DNA of 64,000 nt from Myoxocephalus aenaeus (Eukaryota; Chordata; Actinopteri; Perciformes; Cottidae): NCBI GenBank assembly GCA_038501785.1, contig JBAMJR010000350.1:134001-198000 (forward strand), in the 5' to 3' direction. This document shows positions 22,881-35,700 of the stretch, one piece after another. The position numbers and the translations under genes are program-made. Within the stretch, counting starts at the first letter, position 1. Every line of letters starts with the position of its first letter. The notes under the pieces were generated by a model. That model was not told the origin of the DNA and ran no database searches. It saw nothing but the letters and a program-made list of their open reading frames with translations.

Positions 22881-25340
22881 GGTGTGTCCGCTCTCTTCCC
22901 GACGATCTGCAAGAGCACTTTACGGCCTCGCCGGCGCGTGTTGCCAGCTACCAACTATCGCCATTTCCTTTGCACTAGTCGAATAAACCAAGTAAAACAC
23001 AAGACAGCAGGAGGAGCACTGACAGTGTTGGAGGCCGTCATGAAGCAACCCACCTTTTTAAAAACTAGCGTTACTGCAATATTGTGTTGACTTTGCAGAA
23101 CACATCAACATCAATTCATTAAGATAATAACATTTGCAGTACCCTGACAGTGATATGGGCTGAAATACAAAAAATAAAATGGTAAGGTTTACAGTTTTGA
23201 GTGAATTCTTCTTGGGACCAAAACTGGACGGTTAATTAAGTCGTTGAGGGATGATTACATAAGTACAGCATATAGGACACACTGCTGCGCTCTACTTTTG
23301 AGAATGCGCACCAGGGACTTCCACCAGCCAAGCTGGGTTAGCACTCTACTAACTTTAATGGGGATAAAATAATACAATCACGCGGCTCTTCAAGACTTTC
23401 TGGATGTTATTGGACCGGATTGATCCAATTCTGATTGTGAAACAAGTCATTTTGCAGTGGAGGGAGGGACAGGATAGGCTTTGATGGAAGCTACAACATG
23501 GCTGTTCGTCTAGTTGTTAGTTTATAATTGCTATTGTGGAAGATATTACAGTGGAAATCTTTAAGATCAATCTATCGTCTAGCCCTAGGATATGATAACC
23601 CCGCCCCTAGCCCCACATGTCCGACCCACCCCGGTCCCCAGAGGAAATAACTGTATGCCCAGTGTCCTTTGGGTATTACGAGAAAATTCGGGTTCAGGTT
23701 CCTGTCAAGTAGGATTGTGGTCACTTCATTATCTCACGAACAACTTACAAAAATCCAGTGACCTTTGTTCGTCTTCAACTTTTTCCCTTTTCCCTTTTCA
23801 GCCAGGCTTAAGCAAAAATCCCCTTACCACCCTTCCTTTAAAAAAAAACGAAAAAAGCACTGGCAGAATTCAAATGACCAAACAAAATAAAACCAAGTAA
23901 GACATTGCCATGGACAAGACAGGCCCCCACAGTGTCAGCCAGCCTAACAGACGGTCTCGGCACAGCCTCAATCTCCTCCATTGATTTGCTGACAGAGGAT
24001 CTTTAGCCCTGAGTAAAAACAATCCATTCTGGACTACGCTTTCTGTCAGCGCCGTGCATTTCACAATACCATATTAAACATTTACGACTTGGGCTAGAGT
24101 TATTACAACCACAATTATATTAATCTAATTCATCACTCAAACATCACTGGTTTATCCATTTGGCTCTGCCGCCGCATTATCAGCACAGACAGACTTTCAT
24201 TGTGGCCTTTAGAAGAGAAAAAAAACATCCATTTATACGATCGGTAGGATCAGATATATTTAAAAAAGAACATCCCGGCTAATAATATTGGGTAACAGAC
24301 AATTCAACAGACAGTTGAAGTGTCAGGCAAGGCATTAAATGAATTAGATGTGGGAAATTCATTGAAGAAAGGGCCATTTAGAGCCAGCAGTCGACTTCAC
24401 AGTAGAGAGGAGATGATACAACAATGACAGTGACAGCGAAATATGCTCTGTGCGTCGGAGCGTTGAGCTGAAATGAAGTCCCACTACAAAGCGAAGCGTT
24501 AAAGTCTTTCAACATTAGATGAAAAGAAAGCATGCGATGCCGAGATGTCGTCATGCCGTCTAACACCGGAATGTAATTGAGTTGTAAACCCACTTAGTCC
24601 ACTGTTACCAACAAACTGCTGTTAAATCCTGATTGAATTACATTTTAATCTCTCAAAACAAGAAATATATTTGCTCAAGGTGGTCTAAGGATTCTGCACT
24701 AAAATACTTGTTGAAAGCTCCATATAGCAGTAAGAGGATACTGATAACTAACAAGTTTCAATTTCAGTCTGCAACCCCCAAGGTGTTGACTACATAAACT
24801 GCACATTAATGTCTACCATCCTAGCATCCTAGTATGCTGCTTTATATCAAGTGGGATGAAGGAGATAATTATCTCATGTCTGCCTCTGGAGTGCTGCTCA
24901 CCAGTGTTTACAGCTGACAGTTTGTCATGACCTTTTACAACTTTGGATTTGTCTCTTCCATACCAGGCACCAGAATTCAATTTTGGTTTCAGTCAATTGC
25001 AAAAAAAGTCTCCAGCCATGCCATCGACCTGGTGAAGCAGTACCCATTGTCCAAACTGCCTATTATTCCGAACCCCTAGCAGTCTGAAATATTTCCAATT
25101 GGACTGAAAGCACCATTTATCCGATAGTCCATAACTCCCATTGTTCTGGTGGCCCATTGCGCCGAAAATACCAACTCTTCGTGCAACGAACAGAAGTACA
25201 TGGCTAATTATTATGCAGAATGATATCATCAGACCTTCCCAAGTGCTGATGAAAGCATGACCCCACCACTCGGCCTCTTACTACTCATGGCCTCCGTTGG
25301 TTGTGTTGAATATGTTTAGGTATGAGGAGTGGGATTAGTT

Positions 25341-26960
25341 AGGTTTAGGTTAAGGACATTTGGGCAATCCAATTTAGGGGCAGATTTTGGTGGATCATGC
25401 CTTCGGCATGGTAGGGAAAAATATATTGCAACCTTTGCATAACAATTAGCTATTTCATGTTGCATGGAGCCTGTGCATTTTTTGAGCAATGGGGAACAAT
25501 AAGAGTCTTCAGCGCAAAAGACGAATTTTTCAGACTTTTCTGAATAATGGACTGTGACATGGCTCCATACCAAGTACAGCTGAATGAACTGTTTTATGAA
25601 CAAATACCTGCAAAATGAATAACACGGTAGTGGACAATTCAAAATGTTTAACCTGATGATGGTGCTAGAAGGCAAGTCAAGGGATCATGAAAGTTATTGC
25701 AATTCATCCTGAGGGGAACATGATTATTTGAAACTAATTCGATGGCAATCAATCCAATAACCGTTGTGCCATTTCACTAAAACCGCAAATGTCAACCCTG
25801 TAGTGGTGCTTGAGGAAACGTCACATGAACACAAAATGTATTCGCATTTGTTCTCAGAGGACCATGAATGTACAACATTCTGAGCAGATTAATTTAGTGG
25901 ATTGATACATTCGATGCATCGATTTATTTTGATGGATGTTGACATATTTCACTAGAAAAGTGAGAACTCTGACCTGCTAGAGGTGTTAAAAGCCTGAGGA
26001 TTCATTTACTGGAGACTTTGGATACCTGTACCAGATGTCATGCTAATCCAAAAATTGCTGAGATATTTCAATCTGGACCGAAGTGAAAAACAAACCAACC
26101 GAACCCTGGAGACACATGGCTTATTCGGATAAAAAAGGATTCCGAAGTCAAGGATTCCGCCTCAAACGGGTGCATTTTTACTTGAGATTACAACTTTATT
26201 TTCTAAACTTTATATAGTGTACGGCTAACTTGTAATTTCTTTCTAAGCAAAAAAATTAAAAAAATTGAGAACAGTTCTCTGTGTGCTTTCAACTGTCAAT
26301 CACTAAGCCTGGTCTGTAACTCTGTATTTCTGATTCCTCACACTTTTCAATTCATAGCAGGCGGCCTTCCCAACTCATGTCACGCATCATATTTGCCAAA
26401 CATTGCAATTCTTTGTCAAAGTAAAAAGAAAGAAACATTCTACTTTACAGAGAAGCTCCACTGGGGAGAGTGCATCCTGTGGACATTTACACACCTACAC
26501 ATTTGCTGGATGCAACAGCGGAATAATTAATTGAAGACAAAAGTTTTTATTCTTCAGTCATCATGGCCATGAGACGTTTGTGTCCTCAGTCTTATACTAA
26601 TAAGGTGACTCAATAATAAAGAAATATCTGGTAACAGCATTTCCTCTATCAAGCCTTTCATTCCACAAAAAAAGAAAACATTAATACGATGTTGGTGTTG
26701 ATAGCCCCTTGCTCACAATGCCAAGTCCCCCGATTGTGGGAAAACTATGATATGCATGCCCAAAGCCTTTGGCAATGGAAGAATACGGCAAACACTGGAT
26801 GCCACGTTGTGTTGAATACCTGTTGGTGCTGTTGTTGTCGTCATTTGCTAACAGTTAGCAACAGTTATGACAGAGTTATCAGCGTTAACGTAGTGTACTT
26901 TTTACTCTTACTTGAGTCGGTTGGTGAGAAAAATAATCTTACACCGTTATATTTGGATGC
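25341..26960 (+). repeat. 1620-bp tandem duplication, copy 1
   Basis: Begins AGGTTTAGGTTAAGGACATT and ends ACCGTTATATTTGGATGC. Line by line it is identical to 26961-28580; I saw no mismatch. The copies are directly adjacent, same orientation, with at most one base of shared sequence at the outer junctions. It includes a fish dispersed repeat at about 25670-26100 and a minus-strand 118-codon frame that is therefore also present twice. Confidence 0.95.
25670..26100 (+). repeat. dispersed fish repeat inside the duplicated unit
   Basis: Contains GGGATCATGAAAGTTATTGC, ATTCATCCTGAGGGGAACAT, CAATCAATCCAATAACCGTT, ATTTCACTAAAACCGCAAAT and GAGATATTTCAATCTGGACC. I recognise this order of blocks from a repeat common in fish introns. 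The second duplication copy repeats it at 27290-27720. Confidence 0.55.
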
Positions 26961-28580
26961 AGGTTTAGGTTAAGGACATTTGGGCAATCCAATTTAGGGG
27001 CAGATTTTGGTGGATCATGCCTTCGGCATGGTAGGGAAAAATATATTGCAACCTTTGCATAACAATTAGCTATTTCATGTTGCATGGAGCCTGTGCATTT
27101 TTTGAGCAATGGGGAACAATAAGAGTCTTCAGCGCAAAAGACGAATTTTTCAGACTTTTCTGAATAATGGACTGTGACATGGCTCCATACCAAGTACAGC
27201 TGAATGAACTGTTTTATGAACAAATACCTGCAAAATGAATAACACGGTAGTGGACAATTCAAAATGTTTAACCTGATGATGGTGCTAGAAGGCAAGTCAA
27301 GGGATCATGAAAGTTATTGCAATTCATCCTGAGGGGAACATGATTATTTGAAACTAATTCGATGGCAATCAATCCAATAACCGTTGTGCCATTTCACTAA
27401 AACCGCAAATGTCAACCCTGTAGTGGTGCTTGAGGAAACGTCACATGAACACAAAATGTATTCGCATTTGTTCTCAGAGGACCATGAATGTACAACATTC
27501 TGAGCAGATTAATTTAGTGGATTGATACATTCGATGCATCGATTTATTTTGATGGATGTTGACATATTTCACTAGAAAAGTGAGAACTCTGACCTGCTAG
27601 AGGTGTTAAAAGCCTGAGGATTCATTTACTGGAGACTTTGGATACCTGTACCAGATGTCATGCTAATCCAAAAATTGCTGAGATATTTCAATCTGGACCG
27701 AAGTGAAAAACAAACCAACCGAACCCTGGAGACACATGGCTTATTCGGATAAAAAAGGATTCCGAAGTCAAGGATTCCGCCTCAAACGGGTGCATTTTTA
27801 CTTGAGATTACAACTTTATTTTCTAAACTTTATATAGTGTACGGCTAACTTGTAATTTCTTTCTAAGCAAAAAAATTAAAAAAATTGAGAACAGTTCTCT
27901 GTGTGCTTTCAACTGTCAATCACTAAGCCTGGTCTGTAACTCTGTATTTCTGATTCCTCACACTTTTCAATTCATAGCAGGCGGCCTTCCCAACTCATGT
28001 CACGCATCATATTTGCCAAACATTGCAATTCTTTGTCAAAGTAAAAAGAAAGAAACATTCTACTTTACAGAGAAGCTCCACTGGGGAGAGTGCATCCTGT
28101 GGACATTTACACACCTACACATTTGCTGGATGCAACAGCGGAATAATTAATTGAAGACAAAAGTTTTTATTCTTCAGTCATCATGGCCATGAGACGTTTG
28201 TGTCCTCAGTCTTATACTAATAAGGTGACTCAATAATAAAGAAATATCTGGTAACAGCATTTCCTCTATCAAGCCTTTCATTCCACAAAAAAAGAAAACA
28301 TTAATACGATGTTGGTGTTGATAGCCCCTTGCTCACAATGCCAAGTCCCCCGATTGTGGGAAAACTATGATATGCATGCCCAAAGCCTTTGGCAATGGAA
28401 GAATACGGCAAACACTGGATGCCACGTTGTGTTGAATACCTGTTGGTGCTGTTGTTGTCGTCATTTGCTAACAGTTAGCAACAGTTATGACAGAGTTATC
28501 AGCGTTAACGTAGTGTACTTTTTACTCTTACTTGAGTCGGTTGGTGAGAAAAATAATCTTACACCGTTATATTTGGATGC
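26961..28580 (+). repeat. 1620-bp tandem duplication, copy 2
   Basis: Second copy, starting at the same AGGTTTAGGTTAAGGACATT. The sequence after it, AATTAAAGATCATG, differs from the start of the unit, so there are exactly two copies. The period is 1620 bp throughout. Confidence 0.95.
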
Positions 28581-30432
28581 AATTAAAGATCATGTAATTG
28601 TTACACACGGCACCAGAGTCTTCAGTTAGTGTGTTCCATATTTATTTATTGTGCTAGTATCTGGACGATCTTTCACTGCTCTAACTTGTTGGTTTTAGAG
28701 ACCAGAGTTACAGCGCAGTCATGACAAACACCCGCTACTGCCACCTATTGGTGAAAACGAGTATCGTCCTGCAGCCACTGCAGATGAGAACAGGCGAGTC
28801 CACAAGTCACACAAACCATTTTAAATTATAATAGCCAGAAATTAATGCTGTCGGGGGGCAAGGTACTAACATAATATAATACAATAACACCTCTGAAACA
28901 ATGTTAGCCCTTAAAATGTCCAGGGTGCTGATAGCGTGTGTCAATTATTGGATGCCTGGAAGAACTCAGTTCAACAACTTCTCTCGTTCTCTATATATAT
29001 TTACTAAATGATCACAAGCAAAGTAGTAAGCGCTGCAATTGCAAAAGCAGTGAGTGGTACAGCAACACGCAGGTTGGGCAAAGAACAACTGCCCCACCAC
29101 GGAAGTGGGGCCTTTCATACACAGTTTATCGTCACAGGTTCGTCTCGCCTCGTCCTAACATCTGATTCGCTTTATCCTGTCAAGAGGAGGAGAATCCCGT
29201 GTTCTCATCTTTTCTCACAAGACTGGAAAGTGCAACGACCAGTCTGCTTCCAGAATGTCAATATACTGATAAACAGTTGTGGGTGTTGAAGTGCGCAGGC
29301 GTGTGACTAACTTCCCTTGAGAACTGGACATTTCATAGACACAACAGCTGCATAGCTGTGTTATACTGACCTCGCTAACCTGAACTTTAATAGACATGAA
29401 GAGTAATACAATGAAGAATATCTACAGAATATAAGGATTTATATTATCAGTGCCACATAATTCATGATAAAACATCACAGCATTGTTTCCTAATCAGCCT
29501 CAATGAGTCATCTGATACGAGACATTTTCAGAAAGATAAGACACGGATTTGTCCACTTCTCTAATCTTATTGTCTTCATGTGATTGCAGAGACCTGGATG
29601 TGATCGGAGAGGACATGTCTACTGGAATGATAAAGGTTTAAGGACACTCACTGTAACATGTTACCACTCTGTATATTTACTTTGACATTGCATAGTCTTT
29701 TTTGCATGTGCACACGTTTTGCTGATTCAATTGTGAAATAAGAATGTAATAAAACAAAACTAACTTTACTTATTGGTGTACTTAATAGATACTATTAATG
29801 TAAAATGTTGTGATCACACTCGAGAGAAACAAACTGGGAATATTATCTGGTGTATATGTGGCAGGTTATCTAATCAGGAGATGATGTCTTGTCATTACAT
29901 CACAACTAATTACAGGAGTCATAACCACATTAAATAAAAAACATTGGGGAAAAAGATTTTGAGGACAACTTTGACTTTTACTTGATCGTGGAACACACCT
30001 TCAACAAAGCTGTGGACACGTCTGTGCTATTTAAGCACTTTCTGATCGTTTGTGACGTCGTAAAGGAAGGTCCCTCGGACCGAAGCGCCGACTCGTTTAA
30101 AACACATCAATGCAGAGGCGATGAGTGTGTGCCAGCGTGGACCTTTTATTATTATTGTAGTTGTTTTCCCTCCTAAAAACCCCACTGACCAATATTCAAC
30201 TAAAACTGCAGAATGTGAACCAGCTGGAACACTGGACGAAAATGTTTTTTTTTTTATACCAAACACCTGCTCATGTTGGGAAAACTTTATTTATTTTTCA
30301 GGACTTCAGCCCCCAACCAGCAATAAGTGAAAATGTTTCTCTCATGACCCTCTACTTGAGACTTTGCTCAAGTTCTGCTACCTCGTCTGTTCCCATCCAC
30401 TTTCAGACTTCCATTCCACAGTGACGGAGCAG

Positions 30433-30518
30433 AAGGTATTAAAATGTAATGGAAGTGTAGACATTAATTTGGTGCACAAATTCATGTCTACACTTCCATT
30501 ATTACATTTTAATACCTT
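30433..30518 (+). repeat. 86-nt near-perfect hairpin (miRNA-precursor-like or MITE)
   Basis: The left arm starts AAGGTATTAAAATGTAAT and pairs with the right arm ending ATTACATTTTAATACCTT (18 bp). After a 3-nt bulge, GGAAGTGTAGACAT pairs with ATGTCTACACTTCC (14 bp). After one mismatch, AATTTG pairs with CAAATT around a GTGCA loop. That is 38 bp of stem in 86 nt. Length fits an animal miRNA precursor, but such symmetry also fits a tiny inverted-repeat transposon remnant. The strand of any transcript is unknown; spon1 pre-mRNA would carry the complement. Confidence 0.85.
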
Positions 30519-30681
30519 GAAATAATAAATGAAATAATCTTTCAAACAAGTGAGGACGCATCTCGGCTGTCACCGTCTTCATCCTTCGCTTCATTCGCCC
30601 AGTCGTCTCTCTCCTCTCAGCCAATTAGAGTTAGACGCTGTCCGTCTGTCAGCCGCCGAAAGCTTTCCAAAGAATGTGTAT

Positions 30682-30684
<3 letters not shown>

Positions 30685-30718
<34 letters not shown>
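30685..30718. repeat. (GT)17 microsatellite
   Basis: An uninterrupted TG/GT run. Confidence 0.9.
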
Positions 30719-30719
<1 letters not shown>

Positions 30720-32229
30720 ATGATCCATTGTCATCAGCTGCTCCCTGACTTAACTACCTCTCACTCTTCCACAGCGAGAACTCAAGACCAGCACGACATA
30801 CTTCCACTCCCACGTGTGCACAAATAACAAAGACGCAGGCAGCGGGCTGAGCTGCATCTCATTTCATCCGCCCACCTCTCGCCAAAGTCCAAGTATAGTG
30901 TGGCTGACAGCACCGCTCTTTGCAACCCGACAGAACCAAATCCCTCCCGAGGCCCGACGAAGACATGCATGAATGCGAGAAAAAAAAAAGAAAGTGCAAA
31001 ATATATTTGAATAAATAAACAAGCAATGCATCGTCTTACATAGAGCAGCAGAATTGGGGTTAAGAGGGTAATATATTCTACAATTTTTTTTTATCGAAGA
31101 TGATATGTATCTGATTTAAAAGGAGATGCCTTGAGGCAGGGAGACGTGCGAGGCGTCGGGTTTGTGTAAGGTAACAGCATAAATTCATCATAGCGTCCCC
31201 AACCAATAGATATCAAGATGGAAAAAAATGTATTAGAGTTCCATCAAGAAAACACTGTTGGCATCAGTGTCATTATTTATGAAGGCCTGACAAGGCGCCT
31301 ATCAGCTCGTGCTTCCCAAAGGGCCGAAGTGATGCGACACAGACAACTAATAATTTGGTCCACATGCACGCTTAAGGGTGTCCATAGAGATTAAAATGAC
31401 ATTGTGTTAGTGCCCTCACCTTGTTACAAAAACAGGACAAAAACAGAATAAAAACCAATAAAAGCAGAACCTGTTACTAACAAACTCAGCAATTATGTAA
31501 AAGGAGGAGGGATGGACGATGGCAATCTTTTGCTTTAACTTATACTCGCGAAGGGAATGGTGATTGTCAACAAAGTGTTGGCATTGTACATTTCTGCAAA
31601 CCTCTGGCAACGTTGAATGTTTCATAAATATGTTTCGTTGCAGATGTCATGGTCCCCTGTTTGTCCTATCTGTGTGTATGTGTGTGTCTGCCTGATGACA
31701 CACGGTTAACTTTGTAAAAAGTTACATTACAAGCAACACAACTAGAAGTAAAAAATGGTATGGTTTGTGTTGACAGAATGACGTAATAACGTAACTACGC
31801 AATGTAGCAAACGCAGATTTATAACAAGCGGCCGAAGCAAACTTCCTTAGGTAACATCACGTAACAAGCGTAAAGTCAGCGTTTAGTTATGGTTGCATGC
31901 GGAACACGTGTGTTTAAAATTGCTTATGTCATCATGTCAACATTTTTTTATGTGTATTGTATCCAGACCTTTTACATGGTAAAAAGAAGAAGAAAAAAAC
32001 TAAAGAACAGGAGGAACTGAAAGGACTTTCCCTTAGTGTGAAAATGCCACATTTCACTGGGCGCACGTCGAGCAGCCATGTTGGCTAACGCTAGGGTAGT
32101 GTGTAGCATGCCGTGAACTTACATTTACGTTGAGATCGGTCGACCAATGACAGTTCTCTCTACAGTCAGAGCTTGCGCAAGAAGGTGGAACGTGAGGGAG
32201 ATACCATTTCCAAAACTTGTAAGGGGGTA

Positions 32230-32346
32230 ATAACTATTTTCCCGCACGTAGCAAAATCCCGGACGTTTTTGGAATCCCTGCCGGACGCTTTTTTTAGGTC
32301 TCGAAAAGAGGACATGTCCGGGAAAAAGAGGACGTCTGGTCACCCT
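32230..32346 (-). repeat. fragment of a dispersed DNA repeat, TAGGGTGACCAG end
   Basis: The minus strand starts near TAGGGTGACCAGACGTCCTC, then TTTTTCCCGGACATGTCCTC, TTTTCGAGACCTAAAAAAAG, CGTCCGG. This is recognisable as the end of a transposon-derived repeat common in fish. Only this end is seen; I do not assign a superfamily. Confidence 0.55.
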
Positions 32347-32601
32347 ACGCTAACGCTAACTACTGGTGGCGAGGAAATGTCCCCCGCTGAGGCATTTCGC
32401 GCAGTGCCACTAAAAAGAAAAGAGAAAAAAGAAAAGAAAAAGACGTTCCTCCCAGCAGAGCGCGGACGCTGCGCCTTGACGAAGCGTCTTGGAGAGCGCC
32501 GCCGGTTTTGTGAACATGCACGCGGAGATGCGCTAAGAGGAAGTAAATCACTTCGCATTGCTTCCTCCGCTCTCAATCTGACAGGTGTCAGCCGTGGAAA
32601 A

Positions 32602-32619
32602 GGGATGGGAGGGGAGGGG
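32602..32619 (+). other. G-quadruplex motif
   Basis: GGGATGGGAGGGGAGGGG: four G runs of three or four with loops of one or two bases. It meets the usual pattern for an intramolecular G-quadruplex. It is on the non-template side relative to plus-strand reading, so in spon1 RNA it would appear as C runs. Confidence 0.7.
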
Positions 32620-32666
32620 AGAATCTGGAGCGCTTTCTGGACTTCTACAAGAAGCAATAAAGATGT

Positions 32667-32669
<3 letters not shown>

Positions 32670-32700
<31 letters not shown>
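32670..32700. repeat. (GT)n microsatellite
   Basis: A run of about 15 TG units followed by CGCGCC. Confidence 0.9.
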
Positions 32701-32705
<5 letters not shown>

Positions 32706-35700
32706 CTGTCCGCCTCTCTGTCTATCTGTGGCATGTCTGCCGCAATTTCCTGTGAAGAGTAGAAAGATGAAAGTGAAGGATAGCTCGTCTTCTCCCACCC
32801 TGACACCCCGCCTTCCCCTCACCCTCCGCCCTTCTCCTGACAATCTGTCTGGAATAAGGGCTTTCAAAACAGAAGAAAAAAAAAAGAAAAAAGAACAACA
32901 ACACAAACAGAGAGAGAGAGAGAATGGGAGAGGAAAAAAAATGAGACTGTCAAGAAAAAGAGGAAGACTCAGATACACTCAGAAGAGCATGAGCCAAAAG
33001 GAAGAAAACTAATTATTTGGGGTTTTCATGAAGCAACGTCAATCAGTGAGTCAGTGAGGTGTTGGGAGAAAACGCAGGGATGGAGGAGGAAGGGAAGAGA
33101 AGGAGCATGCAAGGAAAGAAAGAAGGATGGGTGAAAAGAGAGAGGGAAGGGAGTTTGCTATAAGGTCACCCGTTTCTGCAGAGGAACAGATTTGTGAACT
33201 AAATTCAAGTAAGATGGAGGAAGGATTGAAAAAGGACATTTTAACTTTTTTGATGAAAGGAGGCTGGTATCAAACAAGTAAGGAATAAAAGGAGGCAGGA
33301 GAGGATGGAAAAAGACACAACGACCAAGATGCAAAAAAATAAAATGTACGCATGAATATGGGCATGAATACTAGGATAGGTAATCTGGGAGAAACTAGCG
33401 TGAGTAAGTGACAATTTTTAAATCCTCCAACCTAGAAACCCAGTTCATTGGGACAAAATAAAAATAAAAATGTTGAAAGTAGCTAACAGCGCTAGTTCCA
33501 AAAGTTGCTAAACCCGTCCCTTCGGGGCCTCCCTCCGAAGCCACTCCCCCAAATTATCATGAAGAACGTAAACAACGCTTCAGAGAATTACATTCAAAAG
33601 CCACACTTGAGTGCAAAAATAACATCTCTTTGGAGAAGAAGGCCTCGGGCCAACAGCCACGAGAGCCGCAGATGCACTTTCTGCCCCGACCGATCTCTCT
33701 CTGCCCTCCAGCACAGAGAAGGTCACAGTGACACATTTTACATTTCTTTTTGTCAAACCCACAAGCCTGAAACGTGAAGAAAGAGTGGCTTTGTACAGAG
33801 GAGCGAGCGGCTGATGGGCACCGGCCCCGGGGCGATATGCGGTCAGGCCCGTGGCTCGGGGCGACGCTCGGTCCACCTGTCTTTATACTCCTGCCTCCCT
33901 TTGTCTCCCTGTTTTAAAAAGGAGACCGGTGAGCTCCTGACTGCTCCCTACGGGGCTTAAAGTTGAGCCAGCTTTCCTCTAAAAACATGTTATGCTTTCG
34001 CACAAAAGAATCCAACGTCAAACGGCTTTTCACAACAGCTATAACCATGACAGGCAGGCTGCACCCCTCCCCCCCCGAAACATCCCGCTGAGCGATGTGT
34101 GAAAGAAGGAAAGAATGAAAGAATGAAAGTAGGAAGAGGAACCGAACTGACAAATCCTTTTTTAGAGGTGAGCAAGAGTGCACCGCGGGGCCAGTAGACC
34201 TTGAGATTTGCGGACGCGCGCCATCACCGCCGAGACGTTGCGTTGGCGTCGGCTTCATTAAAATGCAATTGGCCGGGGCCCGTCACCGCGGTTCTCCACA
34301 TTAGAGTTGATGCGAGCGGCCATTTGGTCAGCCGCTCTTGACATTTCGCTTCCCGTGCCATCGCACCTGCTTGTGAGCGTGTGGCATTTCACCGGGACGA
34401 ATAATTAGGTAGCTTCACATTTGTTCTTCAGTGTCAGTGTGCGCCGCGGCATTAAAAAAGAAGAAAAAAAAAGGTGGTGGATTTACTCCACGGTCGGCAG
34501 CTCTTCTACGTTTTTTTTCTTCCGTGTGTGACATTTCCAAGCAATCGATGATTAGACGTGCCGTGTGATTTTGTTTCTCCAGAGCAGGTGAAAAAAATTA
34601 TACTTTTAGTTCGTCTGGACAAAAAAAAAAGGGGACGCAAATCTGTCCCTTCTTAACCCGCCGACACAAAATTAGCTCAGGTAGCCAAGCCGCGTGAAAC
34701 GACCAGGAACTAGAAAGCTCATGCTGTCATTTGTCCAAAGAAAGAACAAAAAAAAAGTAAGGATGTGCAGCTCGTTCTGACAGCTTCGGTGAACTGACAA
34801 AAAGCGCCTCAGGACCGCGGGCGCGTTCAAACTTGGCCGCCGCTACGTCAACGTTGCTGCCATCCAGAGGGGTCTGTTCCCAGAGGGTAGTCAGGGCCGG
34901 GACGCTCAGAGTGCGTCGGGCGTATGAACAGAAACTGTGTGTGCCTGGAGCCTTTTTTTTTTTTTTTTAAACAGGGCTTCATTACACATATTTTCCACAA
35001 GCTCATGCATGTCGGGCCCCTGTCCAACTCACATGCAGAAGGGAGAATTTTGATGGACGACCCCCCCCCCATGTCCAAGTTTAAACAAACAAGCGGGAGA
35101 CGACAGATTTAGGTCAGGATTTTTGCAAAAGTGATGCGTGCAGCAGCAATTCAATTCTCTTGGTTTACACTGGTAAGATGGAGCACGGCGCTGAGTCAAC
35201 ACCCATTCAGCGGCTCAATATTTGCTCGGCAGAAAGTACCGGCGAATGACGCCTCGGGTGTCAAACGCTGCCTCGTGACTCTCTGAACAACGCGAAGTCT
35301 CCGACAGCGCGGACAAAGTTTGAGGAGGCGCCTCTCTTGACAGAGATGTTCTGGCTTGTACTCGCATCATGGCTGTCAGAGCTCTCGGGCCTCGTCTGCT
35401 TGCCTGCCCGCCGTGTGCCGAGCCCAGGCCTGCGTCAGTTAGGGGAGCGCAGGTCGGCTCCGGGGCGAGAGGGGTTGGTCTTCAGGCTTTGTCCAAACAT
35501 CACCACAGCTGATTGCACCAGCTGGATGGTTGGGATTCTCAGCTAAGACAGGGATTACTGACCTATGTCGGCTTCCCACCTTTACAGCAGCCACTTCGAT
35601 GTTCGCCCGGCCTGAACTCAGCCGCCCTCAGAGGGTTGAAGAGACGTGTGCGTATGTGTGTATGTGTGTGTGTGTGCTTCAGTTTGCTTGTGTCTAAAAC

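Larger units (their letters stand above)
10010..25340. other. first part of 29.8-kb spon1 intron
   Basis: No exon or separate gene recognised. It contains (GT)n at 10777-10832, dispersed repeats at 11331-11780, 18079-18117, 18140-18200, 19418-19490, 20250-20570 and 22672-22880, a palindromic element at 17161-17595, an (AC)n array at 21331-21364 and purine-rich tracts at about 12285-12570 and 18340-18640. Other parts show no repeat I can name. Confidence 0.55.

Noticed and set aside
25316..25675. 118-codon minus-strand frame, seen again at 26939-27295
   Set aside because: Its presence twice is due only to the tandem duplication. No recognised domain, and the 3' end changes with the flanking sequence. 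Cysteine content is not patterned like a known family.
26689..26973. 94-codon plus-strand frame, seen again at 28309-28629
   Set aside because: Also doubled only by the duplication; no domain and ends differ with flanks.
32173..33012. 279-codon plus-strand open frame
   Set aside because: It runs through a TE-end fragment, a GT array and purine-rich DNA. The protein is Lys/Arg/Glu-rich low complexity with a Cys-Val run from the GT repeat. No domain.
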